The notes: generated by a model not told the origin, from the sequence alone. A stretch of 9,662 nt of DNA from an uncultured Acholeplasmataceae bacterium (GCA_937983315.1 CALKAH010000227.1:1-9662), one strand, 5' to 3'; positions 1-7,075 are shown, counted from the stretch's first letter. A program made the numbers and translations.

Positions 1-45
1 GATCGTATTCGGTGACTGGAGTTCAGACGTGTGCTCTTCCGATCT
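1..45. other. Illumina P7-side adapter contamination (not genomic)
   Basis: Positions 12-45 match the 34-nt Illumina multiplexing adapter exactly and end in CTCTTCCGATCT. Positions 1-3 (GAT) fit the end of the P7 primer, and 4-11 (CGTATTCG) sit where an 8-nt i7 index belongs. The genomic insert begins at 46. This stretch should be trimmed. It also supplies the false C-terminus of the neighbouring recombinase ORF. Confidence 0.98.
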
Positions 46-781
46 GCGGATGAAGTTTATAGGTTTCACCTGCTCGATTCAAGATATCTAAAATGATTTT
101 TTGTAAACCACGAACCGTTAAAGGGGTTCCCTTGTAATTAATAAAGACATGGTCTGTCTGAATCATGTTTCCTTTAGAAAGCAAGATGGGTCTCGTGTAT
201 GTTAAATAATGTCTTAAATCATCAATTAAGTGGTGGTGAAGGGGAACATAACGATCTTTTGATCCTTTTCCATGGATCAAGATTTGTTCACGATCCAGTT
301 GGATATCTCTGATCGTCATGTCAACTAACTCACTTGCCCGAAGTCCGCAACTAAACAGTAGATCAAGTAAAACATAGTTGCGAAATCCTCTGGGTTTCAT
401 GCGATCAATTGACTTAAAGAGATGATCAATTTCCTCATCTTGAATGATTTGAGGAAGTTTTTTAGGGACTTTAGGTGCTTCAAGGGTTTCAAAAATATTG
501 ATGTCCATCACTTTTTCTTGAACAAGATATGCATAAAACATGCGAAGTGCTGATATCTTTCGTGCAATTGATTTACGAGCATACTTTTCTTGGTCCAAAT
601 AACTAAGATAATGACGTCCTAAACGTTCTCTTCTAACATCAAGGAGTCCTTCTGCAAGTTCTTCTCGTTGGATAAACGCATCAAAATCCTTCACATCGCG
701 AAGGTAACTTTTGACAGTGTTAGGCGCATAATTCCGTTCGACTGAAAGATAGAGTTGAAAGGATTCAATAGGATTATTCAT
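46..781 (-). CDS. xerC: Tyrosine recombinase XerC/CodV-like, 3' end lost to adapter
   Basis: A site-specific tyrosine recombinase; the family resolves chromosome dimers at dif sites together with XerD. The 245 genuine residues hold the N-terminal SAM-like core-binding domain (about 1-90) and most of the catalytic domain. Arg148 of the CGLRASEL box and Lys172 of HGKGSKDR are the first catalytic residues. The protein breaks off at LHP, exactly where the His/Arg box (HPHxLRH) and later the Tyr nucleophile should follow; about 50 residues are missing compared with the usual length of about 295. The open frame runs on as QIGRAHV and a stop, but this is translated adapter. The ATG start overlaps the trmFO stop as ATGA. 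XerC is preferred over XerD because trmFO-xerC is the gid-codV order of Bacillus; that choice is inference. Confidence 0.9.
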
Positions 782-2064
782 ACGACCTCAACATGTTTTT
801 TTAATGCTTCAAGTGCTCGTTCTGCATAATAGGCTTTTCGTGACTTTTTCTTATGTGAATGCGAAAGTGGTGGAACAAGTCCCCAGTTCGCGTTCATCGG
901 AACAAAGGATGAATTAGGTGTTGAAATATAGTTAGCCATCGCACCAATCATGGTTTCAACAGGAAAAGGTGTCAAAGGTTGATGTTGGATGTATTTTGAC
1001 ATGTGAATGGCTGCATTTAAACCGGATGCAGCACTTTCAACGTAACCTTCAACACCACTGATTTGACCTGCAAAAAAGAGATTGGGATAGTCTTTGGTTT
1101 GATAGGTTGCATGAAGTAGTTTGGGTGATTCTAAATAGGTGTTACGGTGCATCACTCCATAACGTAAAATCTCTGCGTTTTCAAGCCCAGGAATCATACG
1201 AATGACTCGCTTTTGTTCATCCCAAGTCAGATGCGTTTGAAAACCTACGATGTTATACATCGTTTTAGCAGCATCATCCTGACGAAGTTGAACGACGGCG
1301 TAGGGTCTCTTTTTTCCTTCCTGTCCTAGTCCTACAGGTTTCATGGGACCATATAGTAGCGTTTCTTTTCCCCGCTCTGCCATTTCTTCAAAAGGCATGC
1401 ACCCTTCAAATACATTATGTTCAAAACCTTTGATTTCAACTTTCTTTGCCGAAATCACAGCGTCATAAAAGGCATTGTACTCATCTTCTGTCATCGGGCA
1501 ATTGATATAGGCCGCTTCACCTTTATCGTAGCGACTCTTTAAGTATGCAATCTCCATATTGATCGTTTTTGCATCAATAATCGGTGCAATCGCATCGAAA
1601 AAATGAAGATGATCAAGATGAAAAAGCTCTTGGATATGTTTTGATAATGCATCTGAAGCGAGTGGACCTGCGCAGACGATGGTTGGTTGATTGAGATCAA
1701 TTTCAGTCAATTCTTGATGGATTACTTCAATATTGGGATGATTCTTGATATGTTCTTCAATATAATGAGAAAACAAATCACGATCAACGGCTAGACTTGA
1801 TCCTGCAGGTACTGATGCATATTCAGCTGCTCTAATAATCAGTGAACCCAGCATTCTCATTTCTTCTTTGAGTAGACCTACCGCAACTTCAACATCATTG
1901 GAACGAAGTGAATTTGAACAAACGAGTTCAGCAAAATGACCCGTTTGATGAGCTGGGGTCATGGTATGGGGACGCATTTCATACAGTTTGACGTTGATGC
2001 CTTGTTCTGCGAGATAATAGGCTGCTTCTGAACCTGCAAGTCCCGCACCGATAATATAAACCAT
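778..2064 (-). CDS. trmFO: Methylenetetrahydrofolate-tRNA (uracil-5-)-methyltransferase TrmFO
   Basis: A cytoplasmic FAD enzyme that takes a methylene group from 5,10-CH2-THF and makes m5U54 in the T-loop of tRNA. It has 428 residues, about the usual family length. A Rossmann FAD motif, [10 protein letters not shown], lies at 6-15. Cys49 in [10 protein letters not shown] and Cys222 in [14 protein letters not shown] match the two functional cysteines known from the Bacillus enzyme (C53 and C226), with a constant offset of four. A second conserved glycine-rich stretch, [22 protein letters not shown], starts near 331. The ATG at 2064 is preceded by a GGTGAT ribosome-binding element. It is translationally coupled to xerC by a 4-nt overlap. 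In some Mollicutes a TrmFO homologue (RlmFO) methylates 23S rRNA instead, and sequence alone cannot exclude that here. Confidence 0.95.
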   Translation of the reverse strand: MVYIIGAGLAGSEAAYYLAEQGINVKLYEMRPHTMTPAHQTGHFAELVCSNSLRSNDVEVAVGLLKEEMRMLGSLIIRAAEYASVPAGSSLAVDRDLFSHYIEEHIKNHPNIEVIHQELTEIDLNQPTIVCAGPLASDALSKHIQELFHLDHLHFFDAIAPIIDAKTINMEIAYLKSRYDKGEAAYINCPMTEDEYNAFYDAVISAKKVEIKGFEHNVFEGCMPFEEMAERGKETLLYGPMKPVGLGQEGKKRPYAVVQLRQDDAAKTMYNIVGFQTHLTWDEQKRVIRMIPGLENAEILRYGVMHRNTYLESPKLLHATYQTKDYPNLFFAGQISGVEGYVESAASGLNAAIHMSKYIQHQPLTPFPVETMIGAMANYISTPNSSFVPMNANWGLVPPLSHSHKKKSRKAYYAERALEALKKHVEVV

Positions 2065-2075
2065 GTTATCACCAG

Positions 2076-2093
2076 TTTTATGATATCATAAAA
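2076..2093. repeat. 18-bp perfect palindrome upstream of trmFO
   Basis: TTTTATGAT followed by ATCATAAAA is a perfect inverted repeat with no spacer, 12 to 29 nt upstream of the trmFO ATG. It covers the putative -10 hexamer. It could be an operator, but in AT-rich intergenic DNA it may be chance. Confidence 0.5.
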
Positions 2094-2108
2094 AACCCTT
2101 TGGACCAA
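2080..2108 (-). promoter_or_regulatory. Possible sigma-A promoter for trmFO-xerC
   Basis: On the minus strand TTGGTC (2103-2108) and TATCAT (2080-2085) are separated by 17 nt, just downstream of the folT terminator. The -10 matches consensus at 5/6 and the -35 only at 3/6. Its position between a terminator and the next ORF supports a promoter, but the -35 is weak. Confidence 0.4.
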
Positions 2109-2136
2109 AAAAGAAAAAGCGTAATGATTACGCTTT
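2107..2136 (-). terminator. Intrinsic terminator after folT
   Basis: On the minus strand AAAGCGTAA, loop TCA and TTACGCTTT form a 9-bp stem (2116-2136). It is followed by a T-rich tract (TTCTTTTTT) reaching 2107. The folT stop codon (2128-2130) lies inside the stem. This should separate folT from trmFO-xerC. Confidence 0.85.
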
Positions 2137-2661
2137 AATTTCTTCTTTCACGAAGGTATATCGCTCAAAAAATGGGATGAGTTTCTTATGAATATCTTTG
2201 ACAATGACGAAGATGATGATTGCATTGAAAGGAATAAGGACAAGACGTAAGACAAACCATGCTAATGTTACTTCTCTTGGCCAATAGAAAAGCATGGCTA
2301 ACGTGTTGGATATATTCGCAACCGCATAACTTAAGAGAATCACCCATGCTAAGTTGAATACGCTAAATCGTTTGTTTAAGATAAGGCCTGGAATGACACC
2401 CCACATGATGGGTGCAACTACGAAGAATGGAAGGTAATCGCCACCTAAAATGAGCATACCAATCGCATCACCAATAAATCCCATGATTCCACCGTAAACG
2501 GGACCCAAAACGATACCACCAATGATAATGGGAATTGCATAGAAGGGTAATCCGAAATTAGGTAGGTTAAGGATCACTTTAAAGAACACATCGATCACAA
2601 TACTGACTGCAGTCAGTGATGCCCCTAAAACGAGTTTTTGAAGCTGAACATTATTTTTCAT
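2128..2661 (-). CDS. folT: Folate ECF transporter S component FolT
   Basis: The membrane substrate-binding subunit of an energy-coupling factor (ECF) folate importer; it would work with EcfA1, EcfA2 and EcfT encoded elsewhere. The 177 residues are almost all hydrophobic, with about six membrane segments (roughly 10-30, 40-58, 60-76, 80-97, 103-127 and 135-156). They include the S-component pattern of small residues, GGIVLGPVYGGIMGFIGDAIG (split over about 49-69). Folate specificity comes mainly from the THF riboswitch in the leader. I choose the ATG at 2661 rather than the TTG one codon earlier: AAGGAGG ends 9 nt before the ATG, and the TTG lies in the terminator T-tract. The AAGGAGG is part of the 3' arm of the leader hairpin. 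No ECF core genes are in the window. Confidence 0.88.
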   Translation of the reverse strand: MKNNVQLQKLVLGASLTAVSIVIDVFFKVILNLPNFGLPFYAIPIIIGGIVLGPVYGGIMGFIGDAIGMLILGGDYLPFFVVAPIMWGVIPGLILNKRFSVFNLAWVILLSYAVANISNTLAMLFYWPREVTLAWFVLRLVLIPFNAIIIFVIVKDIHKKLIPFFERYTFVKEEIKA

Positions 2662-2662
2662 C

Positions 2663-2687
2663 AAAAAAGACCTCCTTGTTGAGGTCC
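2663..2687 (-). terminator. Riboswitch-controlled terminator hairpin, overlaps the folT SD
   Basis: On the minus strand GACCTC, loop AACAAG and GAGGTC (2669-2686) are followed by six T (2663-2668), an intrinsic terminator directly before the start codon. The SD AAGGAGG is in the loop and 3' arm, so the same hairpin could also hide the ribosome-binding site. GTGGAC (2684-2689), which overlaps the 5' arm, can instead pair with GTCCGC (2704-2709) at the 3' edge of the aptamer, giving a plausible antiterminator. Confidence 0.85.
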
Positions 2688-2700
2688 ACCATAATCGCTT

Positions 2701-2790
2701 ACAGCGGACGCACTAGAAAACCGCCACGTTTGTGTTCGTTCTAACCCAACATCCCATGATTAGACACTTAACGCTTTCTAGTTACTCTGT
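2701..2790 (-). promoter_or_regulatory. Tetrahydrofolate (THF, folT motif) riboswitch
   Basis: The minus-strand RNA carries the THF-riboswitch blocks in order: AGAGUAA, GCGUUAAGUGU, GGGAUG, ACGAA, GCGGU and UCCGCU. Visible pairings are P1 ACAG/CUGU, P2 CUAGAAA/UUUCUAG, P3 UCUAAUC/GGUUAGA and a short CAC/GUG hairpin. This agrees with the folT RNA motif known from Clostridia and relatives. When THF stabilises P1, GUCCGC is tied up and the terminator can form, so folT is turned OFF at high folate. A TATCAT -10-like hexamer at 2797-2802 would place transcription start at the aptamer edge, but I see no good -35. Confidence 0.93.
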
Positions 2791-2843
2791 AATCCCATGA
2801 TACCAAAAAGCATCACAAAATGCACGTATAAAAGTTTCGTCCT

Positions 2844-3494
2844 TTATGAAAGTTTCCAATCAATCGGTGTCATCTGATGTTGAATGAGAAATTGATTGGT
2901 CTTCGAAAAAGGTTTTGATCCAAAAAAACCACGATGTGCGGATAGCGGAGATGGATGGGGTGCTTTTAAGATCAGATGACGGGATGCATCGATGTGAAAG
3001 ATGAACTGTTGTGCATGTGCACCCCATAAAATGAAGACCACGGGTGTTGTCTTTTCATTGATTTTTTTAACAACTTCAAGTGTGAAAAGTTCCCAACCTT
3101 GACGCTGATGACTCATCGGCTGATGCGCGATGACTGTGAGTACGGTATTGAGTAATAGGACACCTTGTTTTGCCCATGATGAAAGATTACCTGTTGATGG
3201 ATATGAAATATTTAAATCATCACATAGTTCTTGGTAAATGTTTTTCAATGAAGGTGGATATTCTCCCTGTTCAACTGAAAAAGATAGACCATGTGCCTGA
3301 CCGATATTATGATAGGGATCTTGTCCAATAATGACCACTTTTACTTCATCATAAGGTGTCAACTTAAAACACGCCATACGTTTCTCTTTGGGAGGAAGGA
3401 TGCGATGTTTCGTATCTTCTTCCTTAAGAAAATGGACGAGTTTTTGAAAATAGGGTTTTTGAAGTTCACTTTGTATCAGATCATCCCAGGTCAT
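2844..3494 (-). CDS. ung: Uracil-DNA glycosylase, family 1
   Basis: It hydrolyses uracil from DNA to start base excision repair. It has 216 residues, near the usual 220-230. The water-activating motif GQDPYH lies at 57-62 with catalytic Asp59. The LLLNTVLTV segment is at 113-121, and the minor-groove/His loop HPSPLS at 180-185 with His180. The SKTNQFL tail motif is also present. The ATG at 3494 is preceded by GAAGGT about 8 nt upstream. The first 14 nt overlap the end of the SipW-like gene before it, so the two are probably co-transcribed and translationally coupled. No terminator was recognised between its stop and the folT leader. Confidence 0.97.
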   Translation of the reverse strand: MTWDDLIQSELQKPYFQKLVHFLKEEDTKHRILPPKEKRMACFKLTPYDEVKVVIIGQDPYHNIGQAHGLSFSVEQGEYPPSLKNIYQELCDDLNISYPSTGNLSSWAKQGVLLLNTVLTVIAHQPMSHQRQGWELFTLEVVKKINEKTTPVVFILWGAHAQQFIFHIDASRHLILKAPHPSPLSAHRGFFGSKPFSKTNQFLIQHQMTPIDWKLS

Positions 3495-4098
3495 TGGTCT
3501 TTACCTTCGACTTTTTGATGTATTTAATTAAAATGATCATGATGGTGACATTTAAAATGATTAATCCTAAAAAGATAGGATTACGAACGATGATCATCGA
3601 AAATGTGATGATGGATCCGACAAATGGAATTGTTAAACTCACCTTGCCAATTACATCATCTATTGTGAGATCAACTGGATGACCATCAACATCTCGCCAT
3701 ACATCAAAATCACCATTGTTGTGGTACTTGTTGTAGTCTTTGGTTTTAAGTATGGTCATACCATCTTCTTGGATGATGTCTGCTAAGTAGTGAGTCACGG
3801 TATTCTTTTGATAGATGGTTTGCCCTTGATCATCTTCATAGATGGTCGGTAAATAGGTATAAAAGGTGATGATTTGACCGACTTCTAAATCTTCTTCATT
3901 GATTTTGGTAACAATCACTAAATCATGGACATTGATTTCGGGTTCCATAGATGGTGAAACCACGACATAACCTTTAAAACCTAGAATATCAATGGTCTTC
4001 GTAGGGAAAAAGAGTTCCATTACAACAAAAACAAAAAGAAATGATGCTAAGGTATAAAAGATGATATTTCCGATTGTTTTCCACGTTTGATGTGTCAT
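3481..4098 (-). CDS. SipW-like (S26B, ER-type) signal peptidase I, distal copy
   Basis: A membrane serine protease that removes signal peptides from exported proteins. It has 205 residues. A membrane segment is at about 10-31, followed by VVVSPSMEPEINVHDLVIV with catalytic Ser50. The EVGQIITF box is at 72-79. His103 in NTVTHYL takes the place of the Lys of ordinary bacterial enzymes, giving the Ser/His dyad of SipW and ER/archaeal enzymes. An acidic Asp (Asp138 or Asp143) precedes DDVIGKV, and a second membrane segment is at about 164-193 with a Lys-rich tail. It is closely related to the copy at 4772-5332 but has an insertion at about 83-98. A terminator-like hairpin just upstream may lower its expression. 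Its ATG follows AGGTGA. It overlaps ung by 14 nt. Confidence 0.85.
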   Translation of the reverse strand: MTHQTWKTIGNIIFYTLASFLFVFVVMELFFPTKTIDILGFKGYVVVSPSMEPEINVHDLVIVTKINEEDLEVGQIITFYTYLPTIYEDDQGQTIYQKNTVTHYLADIIQEDGMTILKTKDYNKYHNNGDFDVWRDVDGHPVDLTIDDVIGKVSLTIPFVGSIITFSMIIVRNPIFLGLIILNVTIMIILIKYIKKSKVKTNDLG

Positions 4099-4106
4099 AC
4101 TTCACC

Positions 4107-4138
4107 TAATAAAAGAACCTTTTTCATCGAAAAGGTTC
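4107..4138 (-). terminator. Terminator-like hairpin between the two distal SipW-family genes
   Basis: On the minus strand GAACCTTTT (4130-4138) pairs with AAAAGGTTC (4115-4123), 9 bp, followed by TTTTATT. The TGA of the upstream gene overlaps the stem, and the next gene's SD (AGGTGA) starts right after the T-tract. It is AT-heavy, so probably a partial terminator. Confidence 0.6.
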
Positions 4139-4760
4139 ACTTTTTTGCTTTCTTTTGAGGATCCCGAATGGTGTAATAATAAACCACGGTTAAGATAATA
4201 GCCTCAATCATGAGAAGTGATAGAAATCCTCGAGGTGTGGTGGCTACATAATAAATCGAGATGATGGGATTGGAATGACGATCGAAGGTTGCGATGACTT
4301 CATCATCTTCATATGTATTTTGGATAAAATATCCAAATGTTGTATCGATGGTCCGATTGATTGCATCAATACCAACGACTTCTTCAACCCAATAAAGATC
4401 AGTTCCAAACTTACCATAGATGATGATACGATCACCAAGTTTGATATCTTCAAAATTGAATTTGCGAGCATGAATCACTTCAGCTTGAAGCTCTTGATCC
4501 AATTCCTGATCATTAGGAATCGCAAGCATCATGGTTCTACCCAGAAGATCAACAGCGCGATTGGGAACAACCATAGGAATGAGTACATAAATCGTATGAA
4601 GAATGAGTAAACCTAAAACAATCCAATATGTTGTTTTCGTTACTTTTTTAATTTTTTCTTTGGTGATACGTTTTTGTTGAACCTGAACAACAGAGGGATC
4701 TGTGTGCTTTTGGTTTTCAAGAAATCGTAGCAGTTCTTCTGTTGTAAGAAAATCTTTCAA
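4137..4760 (-). CDS. SipW-family pseudo-signal peptidase lacking catalytic Ser and His
   Basis: A 207-residue membrane protein between two active-looking SipW genes. It has an extended, charged N-terminus (1-43), membrane segments at about 44-66 and 178-197, and an outer domain between them. It aligns with the distal copy: VDLLGRTMMLAIP with IDILGFKGYVVVSP, and KFNFEDIKLGDRIIIY with KINEEDLEVGQIITFY. At the SMEP position there is PNDQE, and residues 24-162 contain no serine at all. At the VTH position there is VEE. It should therefore be inactive as a protease. A role as partner, chaperone or regulator of the flanking peptidases is inference. The start is TTG at 4760, 11 nt after the preceding stop, with a weak AGGA. 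No ATG codon occurs before residue 63. Homology to S26 peptidases is likely but should be confirmed by structure prediction. Confidence 0.75.
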   Translation of the reverse strand: MKDFLTTEELLRFLENQKHTDPSVVQVQQKRITKEKIKKVTKTTYWIVLGLLILHTIYVLIPMVVPNRAVDLLGRTMMLAIPNDQELDQELQAEVIHARKFNFEDIKLGDRIIIYGKFGTDLYWVEEVVGIDAINRTIDTTFGYFIQNTYEDDEVIATFDRHSNPIISIYYVATTPRGFLSLLMIEAIILTVVYYYTIRDPQKKAKK

Positions 4761-4771
4761 TGTATCACGTC

Positions 4772-5332
4772 CTAAGCGTCAGGCGATTTTTGTTCCTTTT
4801 CCTTTTTACCTGACTTGACGATGTAGACAATTGCACCAATCACAATCACATTGACAGCAATAGCTGCAATTCCAAAGGGGCTTTTAACAAAGTTAATAAA
4901 GACACCTAATTGGGGAATACGGAATCCATAAACACCAATGACATCTGCACTACGAAGAATCCATGTATCCGGAACGTTGCTGCCATAGCGATTGGTTCGG
5001 ATGATGTAATCATCACCATCTTCTGTGATGGAATATATATAGTGTGTCACAATTTCCTTGGAACCATTATAGTCAATATCTGCTCTAAAGGTGATGATGT
5101 CGCCAACTTCAAGTTTATCAACATTTGGGTTTGTTACAACAATCATATCATCGACATTCAAAACAGGCTCCATGCTTTCTGTAATGACAACATAGGGCTT
5201 GAATTGAAAGACTTTAATCGTCATGTTCGGTAAAAAGAGTTCAAGCAAAATATAGAGGATCAATAAACCTGCGAAGATAAAGAAGGCGATTGTCCCGGTT
5301 AGTCCTAAAACTTTTTTGGTTTGAGCATTCAC
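4772..5332 (-). CDS. sipW: SipW-like (S26B, ER-type) signal peptidase I, proximal copy
   Basis: It probably processes the secreted proteins encoded just upstream. It has 186 residues: a first membrane segment at about 12-34, VVITESMEPVLNVDDMIVV with Ser53, EVGDIITF at 75-82, and His97 in EIVTHYI. Asp122 lies in VPDTW before ADVIGVYGFRIPQLG. A second membrane segment at about 152-173 ends in a Lys/Glu-rich cytoplasmic tail. The Ser/His pair and the C-terminal anchor are the marks of SipW, which in Bacillus matures TasA and TapA. Start is GTG at 5332, with AAGGGGA 8 nt upstream. It has its own candidate promoter but lies in line with the c-di-GMP-switched genes. The symbol is by family analogy. 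Confidence 0.88.
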   Translation of the reverse strand: MNAQTKKVLGLTGTIAFFIFAGLLILYILLELFLPNMTIKVFQFKPYVVITESMEPVLNVDDMIVVTNPNVDKLEVGDIITFRADIDYNGSKEIVTHYIYSITEDGDDYIIRTNRYGSNVPDTWILRSADVIGVYGFRIPQLGVFINFVKSPFGIAAIAVNVIVIGAIVYIVKSGKKEKEQKSPDA

Positions 5333-5370
5333 GATATCATTCCCCTTAGGTATTGTATTATATCGAGGAA

Positions 5371-5399
5371 ATTATATCATAAAAACATGATTTTGTGTA
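5371..5399 (-). promoter_or_regulatory. Candidate internal promoter for the signal-peptidase genes
   Basis: On the minus strand TACACA (5394-5399), 17 nt, then TATAAT (5371-5376) preceded by TGA as in an extended -10. A second TATAAT at 5357-5362 has a poorer -35. It would allow basal expression of the signal peptidases, ung and possibly more, independent of the c-di-GMP switch. Confidence 0.55.
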
Positions 5400-5416
5400 T
5401 ATTCATGCGAAATATA

Positions 5417-7000
5417 TTAACTATTGCTATAAAGTGTCCAATAGGATTCAGATCCTGCTTCACCTGGTGTGATATTGGTCACGGTTTGGAGTGCACGATA
5501 TGCAACATTTTGATAAATGGCGATATCATCAATATCGTAGGTGTTATAAGATTGATAGTACAATGTTCCTACACGGTTCCATGCATCATCGATACTTCCT
5601 GGTGTTACAAAGTTATTGGCATTGGTTGCGTTCACCACGCGATATGCGAAATCTTGGTAGAAGACATAATCTCCATTCTGATAGACATTAAAGCCGTGCC
5701 ATTCAGAGTCATTGACTAAATTCCAAGCGTTATGAATCGTACCTGGTTCGTATGCATTTGCGTTGTTTACATTGACAACTCGATAAATGTCGCCATTATG
5801 GAAAACATGATTGTTGTGGGCATAAGTATTATAGGGTTGATAAGTATCAACATCCACTCGGTTCCACGCATTATACGATGTTCCAGGTTCATTTGCGTTC
5901 GCATTGGTCACATTGATGACTTTATAGATTCCACCATTATGAATCACGTGATCGGTTGCTACATATACATTGAACCAGCGCCAATCAGGAGTATTGATTT
6001 GATTCCATGCATTATAGGCTGTACCAGGGATGTTTGCTTTAGCACGCGCTGCATTGACTGCACGATAAACTTGACTTCCATACTGTATAACATCTCCAAC
6101 TTTGTAGTTGGTTGATGCACTGTAAGTGGGTAAGGTGATCGCTTGCCATGAGTTGTGAGACCCTGGGATATTACCTTGCGTATACCATTTTGCGCGATAA
6201 TAATTACCATTGTATAAGACAATTTCGTCTTTTTGATAAGCGACAAATGAACTCCATGCAAGTGATCCTTTTATTCGCCATGATGCATTGGTTCCAGGCG
6301 TTACATTGAGTCCATAGCCTAATGCAGCATAATAGAGAATACCATTATAGGTCACATGATCGTTTTGAGCATACGTGATGTATGGATTCCATTCAGTTGT
6401 TCCAAATTGTCTCCAATGAAGAGATGTTCCTGGTTCATTGGTATTCAAACTGTAGTTGACAGCAGCTTGCCAAATCTTATTATTGTGAAGAACATAATCT
6501 CCTTGAACATAAGATTGACCGGATGACCATGCGATGGAATGCATATCAAACCATCCTTGACCATTTGTTCCCGGTTCATTACTATTTGCTATGCCTGCGT
6601 TGATGACACGATAAAAAGAATTGTTATGTAGAACAACATCATCCGTGTAGTAAGTATTGGTTGATACATAAAGATGCGTGATCTCATTGAATGGGCCATA
6701 TGGTGCTGATGAGGGTGGGGGTGCTGATGCATATCCACCACCAATGATTTGATAGATTTGACCTTCCCACCAGACATAATCACCGATTGAGTAAGTAGCA
6801 CCTAATTCATATTCAGGGATTCCTTCAGGTGAACCAGTCTCTAATCCCCATTCACCAATGTAAATGAGTTCTACAGGATGCATGACATGGCCGCTTAACT
6901 CAGATGCGAAAAACGCATAGGTTGATGCGATAAAAAAGGATGATAACATGACCAAAAAGACAAGTATTGCTACTTTCAATTTATAAAATAAATTGCTCAT
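5417..7000 (-). CDS. Secreted protein of ten tandem CBM5/12-like modules with SipW-type signal
   Basis: A 527-residue exported protein. The start is the ATG at 7000, because AAAGGAGG lies 9 nt before it; an in-frame ATG at 7021 would put that SD inside the gene. The N-terminus has Lys residues, a hydrophobic core and STYAFFASE, a SipW/TasA-type signal peptide. From about residue 64 to the end there are ten repeats of 44-48 residues. Each shows an aromatic start, Y.(x)GD.V..NG..YR and PGT....W, as in the chitin/cellulose-binding CBM5/12 fold; one unit reads VLYNGNYYRAKWYTQGNIPG. The first unit lacks PGT. There is no catalytic domain, sortase motif or C-terminal anchor. It is likely a surface adhesin or matrix protein that binds polysaccharide. 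Ligand and anchoring to the fibre proteins are inference. Confidence 0.8.
   Translation of the reverse strand: MSNLFYKLKVAILVFLVMLSSFFIASTYAFFASELSGHVMHPVELIYIGEWGLETGSPEGIPEYELGATYSIGDYVWWEGQIYQIIGGGYASAPPPSSAPYGPFNEITHLYVSTNTYYTDDVVLHNNSFYRVINAGIANSNEPGTNGQGWFDMHSIAWSSGQSYVQGDYVLHNNKIWQAAVNYSLNTNEPGTSLHWRQFGTTEWNPYITYAQNDHVTYNGILYYAALGYGLNVTPGTNASWRIKGSLAWSSFVAYQKDEIVLYNGNYYRAKWYTQGNIPGSHNSWQAITLPTYSASTNYKVGDVIQYGSQVYRAVNAARAKANIPGTAYNAWNQINTPDWRWFNVYVATDHVIHNGGIYKVINVTNANANEPGTSYNAWNRVDVDTYQPYNTYAHNNHVFHNGDIYRVVNVNNANAYEPGTIHNAWNLVNDSEWHGFNVYQNGDYVFYQDFAYRVVNATNANNFVTPGSIDDAWNRVGTLYYQSYNTYDIDDIAIYQNVAYRALQTVTNITPGEAGSESYWTLYSNS
5426..6811 (-). repeat. Ten tandem 44-48 aa CBM5/12-like coding repeats
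   Basis: Units start near nucleotides 6811, 6670, 6535, 6400, 6268, 6136, 5992, 5854, 5710 and 5569. The conserved core is an aromatic residue, about 7 residues, [GN]D.V.[YH]NG..Y[RK], then a variable loop with PG[TS] and a Trp. Units 6-9 are most alike (AVNAARAKANIPGT, VINVTNANANEPGT, VVNVNNANAYEPGT), pointing to recent internal duplication. Confidence 0.85.
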
Positions 7001-7029
7001 ATTTTCATCCCTCCTTTTCATTCACGAAA

Positions 7030-7048
7030 GGCGGCTAAGTTAGCCGCC
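7030..7048 (-). other. GC-rich intercistronic hairpin
   Basis: On the minus strand GGCGGCTA, loop ACT and TAGCCGCC give an 8-bp GC-rich stem. It lies in the gap between the major small secreted protein and the repeat protein. Only TTTCGT follows, so it is a weak terminator at best. It may be a 3' stabilising or partial termination element that lowers downstream expression. Confidence 0.7.
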
Positions 7049-7075
7049 GTTATGGTGTTTTATTAATCCTATCTC

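Noticed and set aside
23..45. C-terminal residues QIGRAHV and the stop of the recombinase frame.
   Set aside because: Only the first base of the Gln codon is genomic; the rest is Illumina adapter.
778..4139. UGA read as Trp (code 4).
   Set aside because: trmFO, the distal sipW and the pseudo-peptidase end at UGA at the expected family length, and Trp is encoded by UGG in conserved positions.
5321..6115. Plus-strand open frames (such as 5321-5719 and 5732-6115) opposite the repeat protein.
   Set aside because: Cys/Ile/His-rich antisense translations of the repeats, with no ribosome-binding site. Their repetition mirrors the coding repeats.
5426..6811. Regularly spaced similar sequence that could suggest a CRISPR array.
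   Set aside because: The period of about 132-144 nt is in frame, similarity is at protein level, and there are no identical short repeats with unique spacers.
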